From positions 1 to 64,000 of the forward strand of contig NZ_WOEY01000089.1 in assembly GCF_013177695.1 (NCBI RefSeq): a stretch of 64,000 bases of DNA, written 5' to 3'. The stretch is from Paraburkholderia solitsugae (GTDB lineage Bacteria; Pseudomonadota; Gammaproteobacteria; Burkholderiales; Burkholderiaceae). The notes under the pieces are model-generated. The model was not told the origin of the DNA. It ran no database searches and worked only from the letters and a program-made list of their open reading frames with translations. Both the position numbers and the translations under genes were made by a program. Shown piece after piece: positions 19,124 to 28,341 of this stretch (position 1 is its first letter; every line of letters starts with the position of its first letter).

Positions 19124-20174
19124 CCGGGTCGATAACAATTCCTTGCCTTGCGCAGTTTTCAATGAAGGCTTCTCCAGGCCTGCGCCAGCCGAGCGTTTTT
19201 CGAGGTCGCCGATTCAGATTCAGCGCGATCGCATCAAGCTCGCGCTGCGAGAACTTCGACAGGTCTGCTCCTTTGGGCAGAAACTGGCGCAGCAACCCAT
19301 TGGTGTTCTCGCAGATTCCGCGTTGCCAGGGGCTATGCGGATCACAGAAGTAGACCTTGATACCTGTGGCCTCTGCCAGCTTCTTATGTAGCGCCATTTC
19401 CTTACCCTGATCGTAAGTCAGGGTCTTGAGCAGTTCCGCATCAAGCGGCGCAAATGCCGCGCTGTACGCCTTCAGCGCGGCCTCAGCGGTGCTGTCTTCC
19501 ATCTTCACCAGCATCACGAACAGCGTGCTGCGATCGATCAGCGTGCCCACGGCTGAACGGTTGCCCGCACCCTTGATCAGATCGCCTTCCCAATGCCCCG
19601 CAATCAGCCGCTCATTGGCCTCCGGAGGCCGGATATGGATACTAGCCATATCGACCAGCTTGCCGCGCCGGTCCTCGCCTCGCGTGCGCGGCTTGCGCGT
19701 GCTACGCCCCTGTCTTAACAGGCCCACCAGTTCGCGCTTGAGCTCGCCGCGTGGCATGGCGTAGATGGCGTTGTAGATGGTTTCATGTGAGGCGTTCAAG
19801 GCAGCTTCGTCTGGATGGGTACGTTTGAGCTCGGCAGAAATCTGTTCGGGAGAGTGGCACTCGTCCAGATGCTGACGCACTTCAGCCCACAGGGCGCCTT
19901 CAGGCTGGAGCTTGCGCTCGCGGCGCGGCTTGTGGCGAAGCTGCGCTGCCCTGCGTCCGGCGGATGTTGCATTGTATCCACCCGCAACCGGGGGCCTGCC
20001 CAGCGCGCTGCGCTCGTGCTTGGGCTTCCAGTTATTGCGCCTCAACTCCCGACTGATCGTGCTGCGCGAGCGCTGCAAAGCGAGCGCAATCTCGCTTGAT
20101 TTGCGGTTCTCCATCTTCATCGCAAAGATCACGCCGCGCTCTTCGGCGCTCAGATGTTCGTATATTTTTCCCAT
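19104..20174 (-). CDS. IS30-family transposase
   Basis: A 356-residue DDE transposase that cuts and joins the element's ends. The N-terminal region (about 1-70) has the IS30 helix-turn-helix (YEHLSAEERGVIFAMKMEN, SSEIALALQRSRSTISRELRR). The catalytic core shows the DDE acids in HWEGDLIKG, TLTYDQGKEM and the CENTNGLLRQFLPKG segment. No frameshift or stop is seen, so it may be active. ATG 20174 (GKIYEHL) is preferred to 20183 by similarity to the family N-terminus. Confidence 0.95.
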   Translation of the reverse strand: MGKIYEHLSAEERGVIFAMKMENRKSSEIALALQRSRSTISRELRRNNWKPKHERSALGRPPVAGGYNATSAGRRAAQLRHKPRRERKLQPEGALWAEVRQHLDECHSPEQISAELKRTHPDEAALNASHETIYNAIYAMPRGELKRELVGLLRQGRSTRKPRTRGEDRRGKLVDMASIHIRPPEANERLIAGHWEGDLIKGAGNRSAVGTLIDRSTLFVMLVKMEDSTAEAALKAYSAAFAPLDAELLKTLTYDQGKEMALHKKLAEATGIKVYFCDPHSPWQRGICENTNGLLRQFLPKGADLSKFSQRELDAIALNLNRRPRKTLGWRRPGEAFIENCARQGIVIDPAVALGI

Positions 20175-20194
20175 GCAACGCATCCTAACTGAAG

Positions 20195-20221
20195 CTGTTG
20201 CACTTGTATTTTGAAACCGCC
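20195..20221 (-). repeat. IS30 terminal inverted repeat, right
   Basis: 27 bp on the minus strand, beginning GGCGGTTTCAAAATAC and ending AAGTGCAACAG. It differs from the left repeat at a few central positions. Confidence 0.9.
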
Positions 20222-20316
20222 CCGCACAGGGGCGACGCTAATAGTCCAATATCAAATCAAGGAAAGGCCAACGCCATAGGCGAACAAAAAAACCCGCCCC
20301 CGCGAGGCCCCCACCT

Positions 20317-21186
20317 TCACCCTCTCAAAAACTCCGCAACCATCCGGTTAAACCTCTCAGCATGTTCCCACTGCGCCCAGTGCCCGCAGCGTCCAAACAC
20401 ATGCAGATCGGCATTCTGCATCCCCGCGACTAACCGCAACCCCACATCCATGGGCACAAACCGATCATCTCGCCCCCAGATAACAAGCGTCGGCGCCGCA
20501 ATCTCACCAAGCCGATGACCAAAATCATTAAACTGCTTCGGATTAGCCGCCAGGCTCTTAACAAAGTTTTCCAGATGATCACGCCGCGCGAGCATATTCT
20601 CTAGCCGAACCTGCATGAGATCGTCGGTCAGCGCCTTCGTATCGAACACGAACACATTCATCATGCGCTTGAGATTCTCGATCGTCGGCTCGCGATACAA
20701 GCCTTGCAGCAGTTTGATCCCTTCAGTCGGCATGGGAACGAACTGGCTGGGGCCACCGGTCCCACCTCCCATCAATACCAGCTTACCAACCCGCTGCGGA
20801 TGAGCCAGCGCAAACGCCACCGCGCTATGCCCCCCCATCGAGTTCCCGATGATATGTACACGCTCAATAGCGAGTGCATCGAGCAACCCCAGCAACGAGC
20901 GCGCATTGAGTTCCGAGCGCGAACCCTCGCACACAATCGGATCACTCTTCCCCCACCCCAAACAATCCATCAAAATGACCCGATACCCCGCGGCGACCAG
21001 CGGTTCGACATTGCGATTAAAATTCGCCCAGCCGCTCGCGCCCGGTCCCGAGCCATGCAGCATCACAACCGTCTCCGCGCCCTGCCCCACGTCGTTGTAA
21101 TGCAATTGCACATCGCGCTCGCCTTCCTTGATACGCACGAACTTGCTGGTCGACGCTTCGGTGAATGCCGGTACATTTGAGTCCAC
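20317..21186 (-). CDS. mhpC: 2-hydroxy-6-oxonona-2,4-dienedioate hydrolase
   Basis: A 289-residue alpha/beta hydrolase that cleaves the C-C bond of the meta ring-fission product from 2,3-dihydroxyphenylpropionate, giving succinate and 2-hydroxypenta-2,4-dienoate. Seen: oxyanion loop VMLHGSGPGASGW, nucleophile G-N-S-M-G, acid in WGRDDRFVP and catalytic His in FGRCGHWAQWE. The GTG start at 21186 is chosen because AAGGA precedes it by seven bases and the length equals that of known MhpC. It is the last gene of the mhp cluster, after the permease, whereas in E. coli mhpC follows mhpB. The IS30 element is immediately downstream. Confidence 0.93.
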   Translation of the reverse strand: MDSNVPAFTEASTSKFVRIKEGERDVQLHYNDVGQGAETVVMLHGSGPGASGWANFNRNVEPLVAAGYRVILMDCLGWGKSDPIVCEGSRSELNARSLLGLLDALAIERVHIIGNSMGGHSAVAFALAHPQRVGKLVLMGGGTGGPSQFVPMPTEGIKLLQGLYREPTIENLKRMMNVFVFDTKALTDDLMQVRLENMLARRDHLENFVKSLAANPKQFNDFGHRLGEIAAPTLVIWGRDDRFVPMDVGLRLVAGMQNADLHVFGRCGHWAQWEHAERFNRMVAEFLRG

Positions 21187-21267
21187 GTTGAATTCCTTTT
21201 TCCGAAAATAGAATGAGTTGGCCGCAGGCCGTGATCGACAACAAGCCTGCGCATGCAATCCGCAAAT

Positions 21268-22503
21268 CTACTGCGCGGTCGCCGGCGCATAGATAGACGC
21301 AGACTTGCCGACCACCAGCCATGCCGCGACCGCCGCAATCGCGATCAGCGGAATGCTCGCGCTCAACAACACGGTGGCGCTTTGCCCAATTGCGAGCAGC
21401 TGGCCGGCGATCAGCGGTCCGAGAATCGAACCCATGCGCCCCACCGCGACTGCCGCGCCCACACCCGTACCGCGCACTTCGGTCGGATAGATGCTGCTCG
21501 CAAGCGCATACAGCACCGACTGTCCACCGACAAGAAACAGACCCGCCAGCAATCCGCCCCACGCCATCGATGTGCCGCCGCTCGCACCCACGAGCGCGGC
21601 CAGCGCCACCGCAATGCCCAGATACATGCCGGCCACTGTCCGGCGGCGGCCAATCCGGTCCATCATGCTGGCGATCACAATCGCGCCGATCCCGCCGCCG
21701 ATGTTGAACATCATCTGCACGACACCCGACTGCACTCGCGTGAGGCCGCGACTCAACACCAGCGACGGCAGCCAGTTGATCAGGAAATACAGCACGATGA
21801 GCGTACCCAGATAGCTGATCCACAACGCGACGGTCGTCCCGGCGCGCCCTTCTTTCCACAGCGCCTGAGCAACGCCAGGCGACGCCTCGCGCAATCGGCC
21901 GGGATTCGAGCGCGCCTTCACGAAATGCGCCGACTCCCGCATGAACATCGCAAGCAACGGCAGCACCAGAAGCGGCCCGACGCCACCGACATAAAAGATA
22001 TGCCGCCAGCCTGCATCGCCGGGACTGACAATGCCGATCACCGCTGCCAGCGCCGCGCCGAACGGCATGCCGCAATACATCGCGCCGACCGCGGTGTTGC
22101 GCTGATCCAGCGGCGCCGCTTCCGCGCACAGCGCGATCAGATTCGGCATCGCAGCGCCGAGGCCTAACCCCGTCAGAAAGCGCGCCGCCAGCAGGCTGTG
22201 GAGATCCCACACCTGCGTGGTCGCAATCGAGAAAATGCCGAACAGCGCCACCGAAAGCATCAGTACGCTCTTGCGGCCCAGCTTGTCGGCGAGACGTCCG
22301 CCGATCGCCGCGCCGGGCAGCAGTCCGAGCGCGCCGATGCTAAACGCCCAGCCCATCTGCGCGACGGCCAGATGAAACTCGCGCGCCATGCGCGGCGCGG
22401 CAACGCCGGTGGATTGCAGATCCAGCCCCTCCAGCAGAGCGACGATGAGGCATAGCCCGACGGTGACGGCACCGTGGGTCCGAGTGTTCGTTGATCGCTG
22501 CAT
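21268..22503 (-). CDS. mhpT: 3-(3-hydroxyphenyl)propionate permease, AAHS-type MFS
   Basis: A 411-residue, 12-helix aromatic acid:H+ symporter. The first helix contains the conserved acidic pattern ALLEGLDLQSTGVAAPRMA and the helix 2-3 loop reads GGRLADKLGRKSVLM, both typical of the family of MhpT, PcaK and BenK. GGAG lies about nine bases before ATG 22503. Its position between mhpE and mhpC identifies the likely substrate. It is a close paralogue of the permease at 56166-57413 in the hydroxycinnamate cluster, sharing long identical stretches around the first three helices. Confidence 0.92.
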   Translation of the reverse strand: MQRSTNTRTHGAVTVGLCLIVALLEGLDLQSTGVAAPRMAREFHLAVAQMGWAFSIGALGLLPGAAIGGRLADKLGRKSVLMLSVALFGIFSIATTQVWDLHSLLAARFLTGLGLGAAMPNLIALCAEAAPLDQRNTAVGAMYCGMPFGAALAAVIGIVSPGDAGWRHIFYVGGVGPLLVLPLLAMFMRESAHFVKARSNPGRLREASPGVAQALWKEGRAGTTVALWISYLGTLIVLYFLINWLPSLVLSRGLTRVQSGVVQMMFNIGGGIGAIVIASMMDRIGRRRTVAGMYLGIAVALAALVGASGGTSMAWGGLLAGLFLVGGQSVLYALASSIYPTEVRGTGVGAAVAVGRMGSILGPLIAGQLLAIGQSATVLLSASIPLIAIAAVAAWLVVGKSASIYAPATAQ

Positions 22504-22562
22504 AAAAGTCTCCAATGTGTACTCCGCATCGCTCTTGATGGCGATCATGCTGTGGTGGTGTG

Positions 22563-22600
22563 GACGTCGCCCGGATTGCCCAGCGCAACCGGGCGACGTC
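22563..22600. terminator. Intercistronic stem-loop between mhpE and mhpT
   Basis: GACGTCGCCCGG (22563-22574) pairs perfectly with CCGGGCGACGTC (22589-22600) across a 14-nt loop. There is no T-run, so it may attenuate or protect the mRNA 3' end of the enzyme genes rather than terminate fully. Confidence 0.55.
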
Positions 22601-22619
22601 AGGTCCTGGCAGGAAAGCG

Positions 22620-23636
22620 CTATTGGCCCGCCGCCCGCTTCAGATCCAAAGCGACGTCGACGATCATGTCCTCCTGACCACCGACCATGCGCCGGCGGCC
22701 CAACTCAACCAGGATATCGACGGCCTTCAGTCCATACTTCTTCGCGGCGACTTCGGAATGACGCAAGAAGCTCGAATACACACCCGCATAACCCAGCGCG
22801 AGCGTCTCGCGGTCCACGCGAACCGGGCGGTCCTGCAAGGGCCGCACGATGTCGTCGGCGGCATCCATCAACGTGTAAAGATCGGTGCCGTGATTCCAGC
22901 CGGCACGCTCCGCCGCAGCGATGAACACCTCGAGCGGCGCATTACCGGCGCCCGCGCCCATCCCGGCGAGACTCGCATCGATGCGCTCGCATCCTTCTTC
23001 CACCGCGACCAGCGAGTTAGCCACGCCCAGACTCAGGTTGTGATGCGCATGCATGCCGGTCGTCGTCTCCGGCTTCAATACGGCCTTCAAGGCACGGAAT
23101 CGCGCGCGTACGTCGTTCATGTTCATCGCGCCGCCCGAGTCGACCACGTAGATACACGTCGCGCCGTAGCTCTCCATCTTCTTCGCTTCGACCGCCAGGT
23201 TCTCAGGCGTGGTCATGTGGCTCATCATCAGAAAACCGACCGTGTCCATGCCGAGTTCGCGGGCGTATTCGATGTGCTGCTTCGAAATGTCCGCCTCGGT
23301 GCAATGGGTCGCCACGCGCACGATGCGCGCGCCCGCCTGGTACGCGGCCTTCAGATCGTGGATCGTGCCGATACCCGGCAGCAGCAGCGTCGCGATCTGC
23401 GCATGTTTCACCACGTCGGCGACCGCCTCGATCCATTCGAGATCGCTATGTGCGCCGAAGCCATAATTGAAGCTCGACCCTTGCAAGCCGTCGCCATGCG
23501 CGACTTCGATGCTGTCCACCTTGGCCTTGTCGAGCGCACGCGCGATCCGCTGCACGTTGTCGATCGAATACTGATGGCGGATCGCGTGGCTGCCGTCGCG
23601 CAGCGTCACGTCAGAGATAACCAGTTTCTTGTCCAT
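22620..23636 (-). CDS. mhpE: 4-hydroxy-2-oxovalerate aldolase
   Basis: A 338-residue class II aldolase that splits 4-hydroxy-2-oxovalerate to pyruvate and acetaldehyde. The TIM-barrel metal site is visible in DVTLRDGSHAIRH near the N terminus and in the GMHAHHNLSLGVANS segment. It normally forms a channelling complex with MhpF, encoded 13 bp upstream. The ATG at 23636 gives the standard N-terminus. Length is as expected for DmpG/MhpE proteins. Confidence 0.95.
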   Translation of the reverse strand: MDKKLVISDVTLRDGSHAIRHQYSIDNVQRIARALDKAKVDSIEVAHGDGLQGSSFNYGFGAHSDLEWIEAVADVVKHAQIATLLLPGIGTIHDLKAAYQAGARIVRVATHCTEADISKQHIEYARELGMDTVGFLMMSHMTTPENLAVEAKKMESYGATCIYVVDSGGAMNMNDVRARFRALKAVLKPETTTGMHAHHNLSLGVANSLVAVEEGCERIDASLAGMGAGAGNAPLEVFIAAAERAGWNHGTDLYTLMDAADDIVRPLQDRPVRVDRETLALGYAGVYSSFLRHSEVAAKKYGLKAVDILVELGRRRMVGGQEDMIVDVALDLKRAAGQ

Positions 23637-23649
23637 GCGAAAAGTCTCC

Positions 23650-24591
23650 TTAAGCCTGCACGAGCGATTGCGCCATGCGCTCAGCGGTCGCGAGCGCGGC
23701 CGAGGTCATGATGTCCAGATTGCCGGCATAGGCGGGCAAGTAGTGTGCGGCGCCTTCCACCTCGATGAACACCGAGGTTTTCAAACCGCTGAAGCGGCCA
23801 AGGCCCGGAATAGTCAGCGGTGCATCGGCGGGGATCACGTCGAACTGCACCTTCTGCTTCAGACGATAGCCCGGCACATACGCGTGCACCGCCGCGGCCA
23901 TCGCTTCAATCGAGGCTTCTACATGCGCCTGATCGGCGAGTTCGGAGAGCACGTAGACGGTGTCGCGCATCATCACCGGCGGCTCGGCCGGATTGAGCAC
24001 GATGATGGCCTTGCCCTTCGCCGCACCGCCGACGGCTTCAATGGCCTTCGAGGTGGTTTCGGTAAACTCATCGATATTCGCGCGCGTGCCGGGACCCGCC
24101 GATTTGCTGCTGATCGACGCGACGATTTCCGCGTAGTGCACCTTCGCCACACGCGACACCGCGGCGACCATCGGAATCGTCGCCTGCCCACCGCAGGTCA
24201 CCATGTTGACGTTGCGGGCGTCGATATGCGCGTCAAGGTTCACGACCGGCACACAGTACGGACCGATTGCCGCCGGCGTCAGGTCGATCAAACGGATGCC
24301 GGGCTTCAGCGCACGCAGGAACGCGTCGTTCTTCACGTGCGCGCCCGCCGAGGTCGCGTCGAATACGAAGTCGATTTTGTCGAACACCGGCAGGCGTGTC
24401 AGTCCTTCGACGCCCTCGTGAGTGGTCGCCACGCCAAGGCGCGCGGCGCGCGCGAGTCCATCGGAGGCTGCGTCGATGCCAACCATCGCCGCCATTTCCA
24501 GATGCTTGCTGTTGCGCATGATCTTGATCATCAGATCGGTGCCGATGTTGCCCGAGCCGATGATCGCGGCCTTGTGTTTTTCGCTTGCCAT
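23650..24591 (-). CDS. mhpF: Acetaldehyde dehydrogenase (acylating)
   Basis: A 313-residue enzyme oxidising acetaldehyde to acetyl-CoA with NAD+ and CoA. An N-terminal Rossmann motif (AAIIGSGNIGTDLM) and the catalytic Cys in NMVTCGGQATIP are seen. It is encoded next to the aldolase MhpE, with which it forms a complex that channels acetaldehyde. ATG 24591 fits the family N-terminus better than the in-frame ATG at 24603. Start and stop are close to neighbours, consistent with one mhp transcript. Confidence 0.95.
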   Translation of the reverse strand: MASEKHKAAIIGSGNIGTDLMIKIMRNSKHLEMAAMVGIDAASDGLARAARLGVATTHEGVEGLTRLPVFDKIDFVFDATSAGAHVKNDAFLRALKPGIRLIDLTPAAIGPYCVPVVNLDAHIDARNVNMVTCGGQATIPMVAAVSRVAKVHYAEIVASISSKSAGPGTRANIDEFTETTSKAIEAVGGAAKGKAIIVLNPAEPPVMMRDTVYVLSELADQAHVEASIEAMAAAVHAYVPGYRLKQKVQFDVIPADAPLTIPGLGRFSGLKTSVFIEVEGAAHYLPAYAGNLDIMTSAALATAERMAQSLVQA

Positions 24592-24615
24592 GTCAGTCCT
24601 CAATCGAGTGCTTGC

Positions 24616-25425
24616 TTATGCGGAGAAAGTCGCGCGGACGCTGCCAAGACCGTCGATCTGCGCGCTGAAGGTGCCGGGTTGCGTCACCGCAACCATCGGA
24701 CCGAGGGCGCCTGTCATCAGAACGTCGCCGGCCCGTAGCGGCGTGCCGAGCCGGACCATCCGGTCCGCGAGCCACGCCGCGGCGTTGAGCGGATTGCCCA
24801 GACACGCGAAGCCGTTGCCGCGCGACAGCACCTCGGCTTCGTTCGATAGCGTCATCGCGCAGGCGGCCAGATCGATGTCGCGCAGCAGCACCGGACGGCT
24901 GCCGAGCACAAAGCACGCGCTCGACGCGTTATCCGCGACCGTATCGACGAAGCGGATATTCCAGCCTTCGATGCGGCTGTCCACGACTTCGATCGCCGCT
25001 ACCGCATAGGCCGTCGCACGAATCAGATCGGCGTAGGTGTGTTTGTCGTGCGTCAGGTCGTGCTCGAGCACCAGAGCGATTTCTGCTTCGACCTTCGGCT
25101 GGATCAGTTCGCCGAGCGGAATCGGCTGGTTGTCGCCGAAAGCCATCGAGGCGAATAGCGCGCCGAAGTCCGGCTGATCGACACCAAGCTGGCGCTGCAC
25201 CGCTGGCGAAGTCAGCCCGATCTTGCGGCCGACGATGCGCTCGCCGGCCGCCTCGCGCGCCTGAACATTGAACTGCTGCACGGCGTAGGCGAGATTGGCG
25301 GCCTCAACAGCATTGGCGGCTTGTGCGAATTGCCGGTCGTCGCGCAAAGGCGCAACGGTCTGACGCGTGCATTCGGCATCGCGCAGCCGCAGGGCCATCG
25401 CTTCAACATTGCTTTGCTTGATCAT
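24616..25425 (-). CDS. mhpD: 2-oxopent-4-enoate hydratase
   Basis: A 269-residue hydratase that adds water to 2-hydroxypenta-2,4-dienoate to give 4-hydroxy-2-oxovalerate. The family metal-binding acids lie in KVEAEIALVLEHDL, and the VVDSRIEGWNIRFVDTVADN segment and the C-terminal GALGPMVAV are typical. Length agrees with MhpD. ATG 25425 is used; the in-frame extension to 25551 has no family resemblance and overlaps mhpB. It lies between mhpB and mhpF in the cluster. Confidence 0.94.
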   Translation of the reverse strand: MIKQSNVEAMALRLRDAECTRQTVAPLRDDRQFAQAANAVEAANLAYAVQQFNVQAREAAGERIVGRKIGLTSPAVQRQLGVDQPDFGALFASMAFGDNQPIPLGELIQPKVEAEIALVLEHDLTHDKHTYADLIRATAYAVAAIEVVDSRIEGWNIRFVDTVADNASSACFVLGSRPVLLRDIDLAACAMTLSNEAEVLSRGNGFACLGNPLNAAAWLADRMVRLGTPLRAGDVLMTGALGPMVAVTQPGTFSAQIDGLGSVRATFSA

Positions 25426-25444
25426 GGCGTGTTCCTGGATTCTG

Positions 25445-26395
25445 TTAGACGGTTTCGGCAACAGGCCGCGCGTGCATCGCGCCGAAACCTGCGATCCACT
25501 CGGGGATCGGCCGGTAATAGTCGAGCGTCGCGCGATACGGGCCGTACGCACTCAGTGCGCCGAATGCCGCGACCCATGTGCGAATCTCGTGAGCCGACTT
25601 GCCGGCGTCGCGCGTGATCGCGTTGTCGGTGAGGCCATCGAGCGCGGTCAGTTCACCCTCTTCGAGCAGCTTCAGGAATGCGCGGTCCCACTCGGGATTG
25701 AGCGGATGCAAACGGCTGTCGCCCGAGGCGAATGCACGTGCCGCGGCCACCGTGCGCGCCTCGCGCGCGGCCCGCGATTCCGCCGAAGGATTGCGTCCGG
25801 CGATGAGCCGCTCCGCGACTTCATCGTTGGCGCCGGCCAGCTCCGGCACCGGCGGCTCATGCGAAATGCCGCCTGAACCGATCACCAGGACACGCTTGTT
25901 CGAACGTGCAAGCGCACGGCCGAGTGCATCGCCGAGCAGACGCGCGCGACGGCATGACGCCATCGGCGCCGCAACCGAATTGATGAAAACGGGGACCACC
26001 GGATAGCGATCGAGCCCGCCTGTGAGCAGGTCCAGCGCTTGTGCGCAGCCGTGATCGACCTGCATGCGGTACGAGACTGCCACGTCGACATCGCTGGCCA
26101 GCACGGCTTCGGTGAGTTCGAGCGCTGTGTCGGCCGGCACCGCGAGCGGCCCGGCGAGGCTCTTGAAGTCGCCGATCGCACTCGCCGACGCGCCGATGCA
26201 AAACGGTGGCATCACGTCATAGAAGAAACCGTTGTAGTGATCCGGCGCGAACACCACGACCAGTTCGGGATCGAAGCCGGCCACGCGTGCTCGCGCCGCC
26301 GCATGGACATGCGCCACTTCAGCAACGATTTCCGGCGCGGGGTCGTAATAGCCGGTGAGCGGCGTGTGTGAGAGGCATTCGAGGAGCATCGGCAT
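25445..26395 (-). CDS. mhpB: 2,3-dihydroxyphenylpropionate 1,2-dioxygenase
   Basis: A 316-residue class III extradiol (LigB-type) Fe(II) dioxygenase that opens the ring of 2,3-dihydroxyphenylpropionate. Key residues align without gaps with the E. coli enzyme: H115 in QVDHGCAQ and H179 in GGISHEPP, the two catalytic histidines, plus the N-terminal SHTP and PDHYNGFFYD segments. ATG 26395 lies one base after the mhpA stop codon, so translation is probably coupled. The intact histidines suggest an active enzyme. Confidence 0.95.
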   Translation of the reverse strand: MPMLLECLSHTPLTGYYDPAPEIVAEVAHVHAAARARVAGFDPELVVVFAPDHYNGFFYDVMPPFCIGASASAIGDFKSLAGPLAVPADTALELTEAVLASDVDVAVSYRMQVDHGCAQALDLLTGGLDRYPVVPVFINSVAAPMASCRRARLLGDALGRALARSNKRVLVIGSGGISHEPPVPELAGANDEVAERLIAGRNPSAESRAAREARTVAAARAFASGDSRLHPLNPEWDRAFLKLLEEGELTALDGLTDNAITRDAGKSAHEIRTWVAAFGALSAYGPYRATLDYYRPIPEWIAGFGAMHARPVAETV

Positions 26396-26396
26396 G

Positions 26397-28259
26397 TCAG
26401 GCTCCCGTGGCGAGCGCGACACCGCTTTCTTGCATAACGGTCGTGCCACGCGCTGAGCTTCGTGCCGCGGGCGTCTCCGTTTGCCGGCCGGCAGGCTCTA
26501 ACGCCAGCTTGCAGGCTAGATCGCCGATGCGCGCCGAGACCTCCTGCGGCGTGCACATGCCCGCAACAAACCGATCCGGGCGCAACAGTACGACAGATTC
26601 GGGCACGCGCGCAAACCACTCTTTCATGCGGCCGTTCACGTCGCCGATAGCGATCACGCCGTCGGGCACGTCATCGTGAAAACCGAGTTGCGTGTCGGGT
26701 TTGGCGAGCACGAAACAGCCACCCAGCCGCTGCCAGATTTCACGCGCTGCGGGCGTCAGGCCGAAGGTCGGATCGGAACCCCAGCCGATGACGGCGAAGC
26801 GATTTCCCAACACATCGTCGAGACGCACCACATTGCCGTCCACCGTCCGCACGCGCGGCTGGATGAACATGCGGCCCACCGGCGAATGACACAGCGGATC
26901 GCGGCCGTAAACGAGGCGGCCCAGCAGCGACTCACGCTTCTGACTCATCAGTCCGAGCAATCGTCCCGGTGCGGAATGACCCGAACGTTCCAGCACGCGC
27001 GCGAGAAAACCATGCTTGCGGGGACGCTCGGCCAGCAGCACCACGCCTGCTTCGTAACGCGGCATCGGCTTGAAACGCATTTCGACGAAGTAGCGTTTCA
27101 CCGCCGGAAACAGATTGAAGGTGCGCACGAAAGCGTCGCGGAACTTGATGCCCAGGCGGCTCGTCGGCGCGAAAATGTCGCCGGCCACCTCCGATAGATG
27201 AATCATCGAGCGGGCATGCGCGCGGCGCTCCGCTGTATAGGTGTCGAGCAACGCGTCGCCGGCAAGCCCCTTGACCACCATCGCCAGCTTCCAGCCGAGG
27301 TTGCTGGCGTCGCGAATGCCGCTGTTGTAACCCTGCCCTTGCCAGACCGGCATGATGTGCGCGGCGTCCCCAGCCAGCAGTACGCGGTTCATACGAAACG
27401 TATCGGCGAGCCGCGCGTTGTGGGTGTAGACGCGCTTGCGGATGTAGTCGACCTGTTCCGGATCGGCCACCACCTTGCGAATCAACGCAGCCATGTTTTC
27501 CGGCTTCGACAACGCTTCTTCAGTCTCGCCCGGCATCACCATGAATTCGAAGCGGCGAATACCGTGCGGCAGAGCCGCCGACACATAAGGCCGCTTCGGG
27601 TCGCAATGCATATAGACATGCGGCGAGCCGATCGGGTCATTACGCACATCGACCACGATCCATTGATTCGGCTTCGTGCGGCCCTCGAACGGCACGTTGA
27701 GCATACGGCGCACGAAACTGTTGCCGCCATCCGCGCCGACCATGTATGACGCGCGAATCGTGCGGCGTCCGTCTCGTATGTCTTCGGCTTCGATCGTGAC
27801 GCCCGTGGTGTCCTGGGTGAAGGCGCTCAGGCTGTGCCCGAACAACACCTCGACATGCGGGAAACGGCTCAGGCCTTCATACAGCACGCGATCGGCCAGC
27901 GGCTGAATGAACGCATTGCGGCGCGACCAGCCGAACTCGTCGGTACGCGGTTCGATCGACGCAAAACAATGGCCCGTGTGCGTGACGAAACGCATCCAGT
28001 GGTCAGGCGTGGTGTGGGGCAACAAGGCGTCGACCAGGCCGACCGACTGGAACACACGCAGCGCTTCGTCATCGAGACCGATGGCGCGCGGATAATCGAT
28101 GATCTGTTCGAGCTTTTCCACCAGCACGACGCGCACGCCCTGCAAGCCCAGATAGTTGGCGATCATTAAGCCAACAGGACCGGCGCCGATAATCACCACG
28201 TCGGCGGACACGGTCTCGCGACGCGCCTCAGTCGGTACAGGGTCAAGAGTGGGGGGCAT
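26397..28259 (-). CDS. mhpA: 3-(3-hydroxyphenyl)propionate 2-hydroxylase
   Basis: A 620-residue FAD monooxygenase of the PHBH class that hydroxylates 3-(3-hydroxyphenyl)propionate to the 2,3-diol with NAD(P)H and O2. Seen: N-terminal dinucleotide motif VVIIGAGPVGLMIANYLG, a GADGGNSFVR segment and the FAD-phosphate motif VLLAGDAAHIMPVWQGQG. It is longer than the E. coli protein (about 554 residues), mainly through a C-terminal tail of about 60-70 residues. ATG 28259 has GGAG just before it. First gene of the mhp operon, divergent from mhpR. Confidence 0.94.
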   Translation of the reverse strand: MPPTLDPVPTEARRETVSADVVIIGAGPVGLMIANYLGLQGVRVVLVEKLEQIIDYPRAIGLDDEALRVFQSVGLVDALLPHTTPDHWMRFVTHTGHCFASIEPRTDEFGWSRRNAFIQPLADRVLYEGLSRFPHVEVLFGHSLSAFTQDTTGVTIEAEDIRDGRRTIRASYMVGADGGNSFVRRMLNVPFEGRTKPNQWIVVDVRNDPIGSPHVYMHCDPKRPYVSAALPHGIRRFEFMVMPGETEEALSKPENMAALIRKVVADPEQVDYIRKRVYTHNARLADTFRMNRVLLAGDAAHIMPVWQGQGYNSGIRDASNLGWKLAMVVKGLAGDALLDTYTAERRAHARSMIHLSEVAGDIFAPTSRLGIKFRDAFVRTFNLFPAVKRYFVEMRFKPMPRYEAGVVLLAERPRKHGFLARVLERSGHSAPGRLLGLMSQKRESLLGRLVYGRDPLCHSPVGRMFIQPRVRTVDGNVVRLDDVLGNRFAVIGWGSDPTFGLTPAAREIWQRLGGCFVLAKPDTQLGFHDDVPDGVIAIGDVNGRMKEWFARVPESVVLLRPDRFVAGMCTPQEVSARIGDLACKLALEPAGRQTETPAARSSARGTTVMQESGVALATGA

Positions 28260-28341
28260 GCTGTCTCCTTTCTTGCTGAATCGTTTGATCTGACCGCAGT
28301 CTAGGACTCGCCACCTCGCTCTCTCAACATTTTGTGAAAAT

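Larger units (their letters stand above)
19097..20221 (-). mobile_element. IS30-family insertion sequence, complete
   Basis: A 1,125-bp element bounded by imperfect 27-bp terminal inverted repeats at 19097-19123 and 20195-20221. Read inward, both begin GGCGGTTTCAAA and end AAGTGCAACAG, differing only around the middle (TACC versus ATAC). One transposase gene fills it, and its stop codon lies inside the left repeat, as is common for compact IS. No clear target-site duplication is seen in the flanks (left ...TTGCCT, right CCGCAC...). It sits between the DHA2 gene and the 3' end of mhpC without visibly breaking either. Confidence 0.9.

Noticed and set aside
19091..20230. Target-site duplication flanking the IS30 element
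   Set aside because: Flanks TTGCCT and CCGCAC share no convincing direct repeat; a 2-3 bp match would be indistinguishable from chance.
22560..24738. Two long plus-strand frames opposite mhpE and mhpF
   Set aside because: Antisense shadows with low-complexity Arg/His composition; the minus strand encodes intact pathway enzymes.
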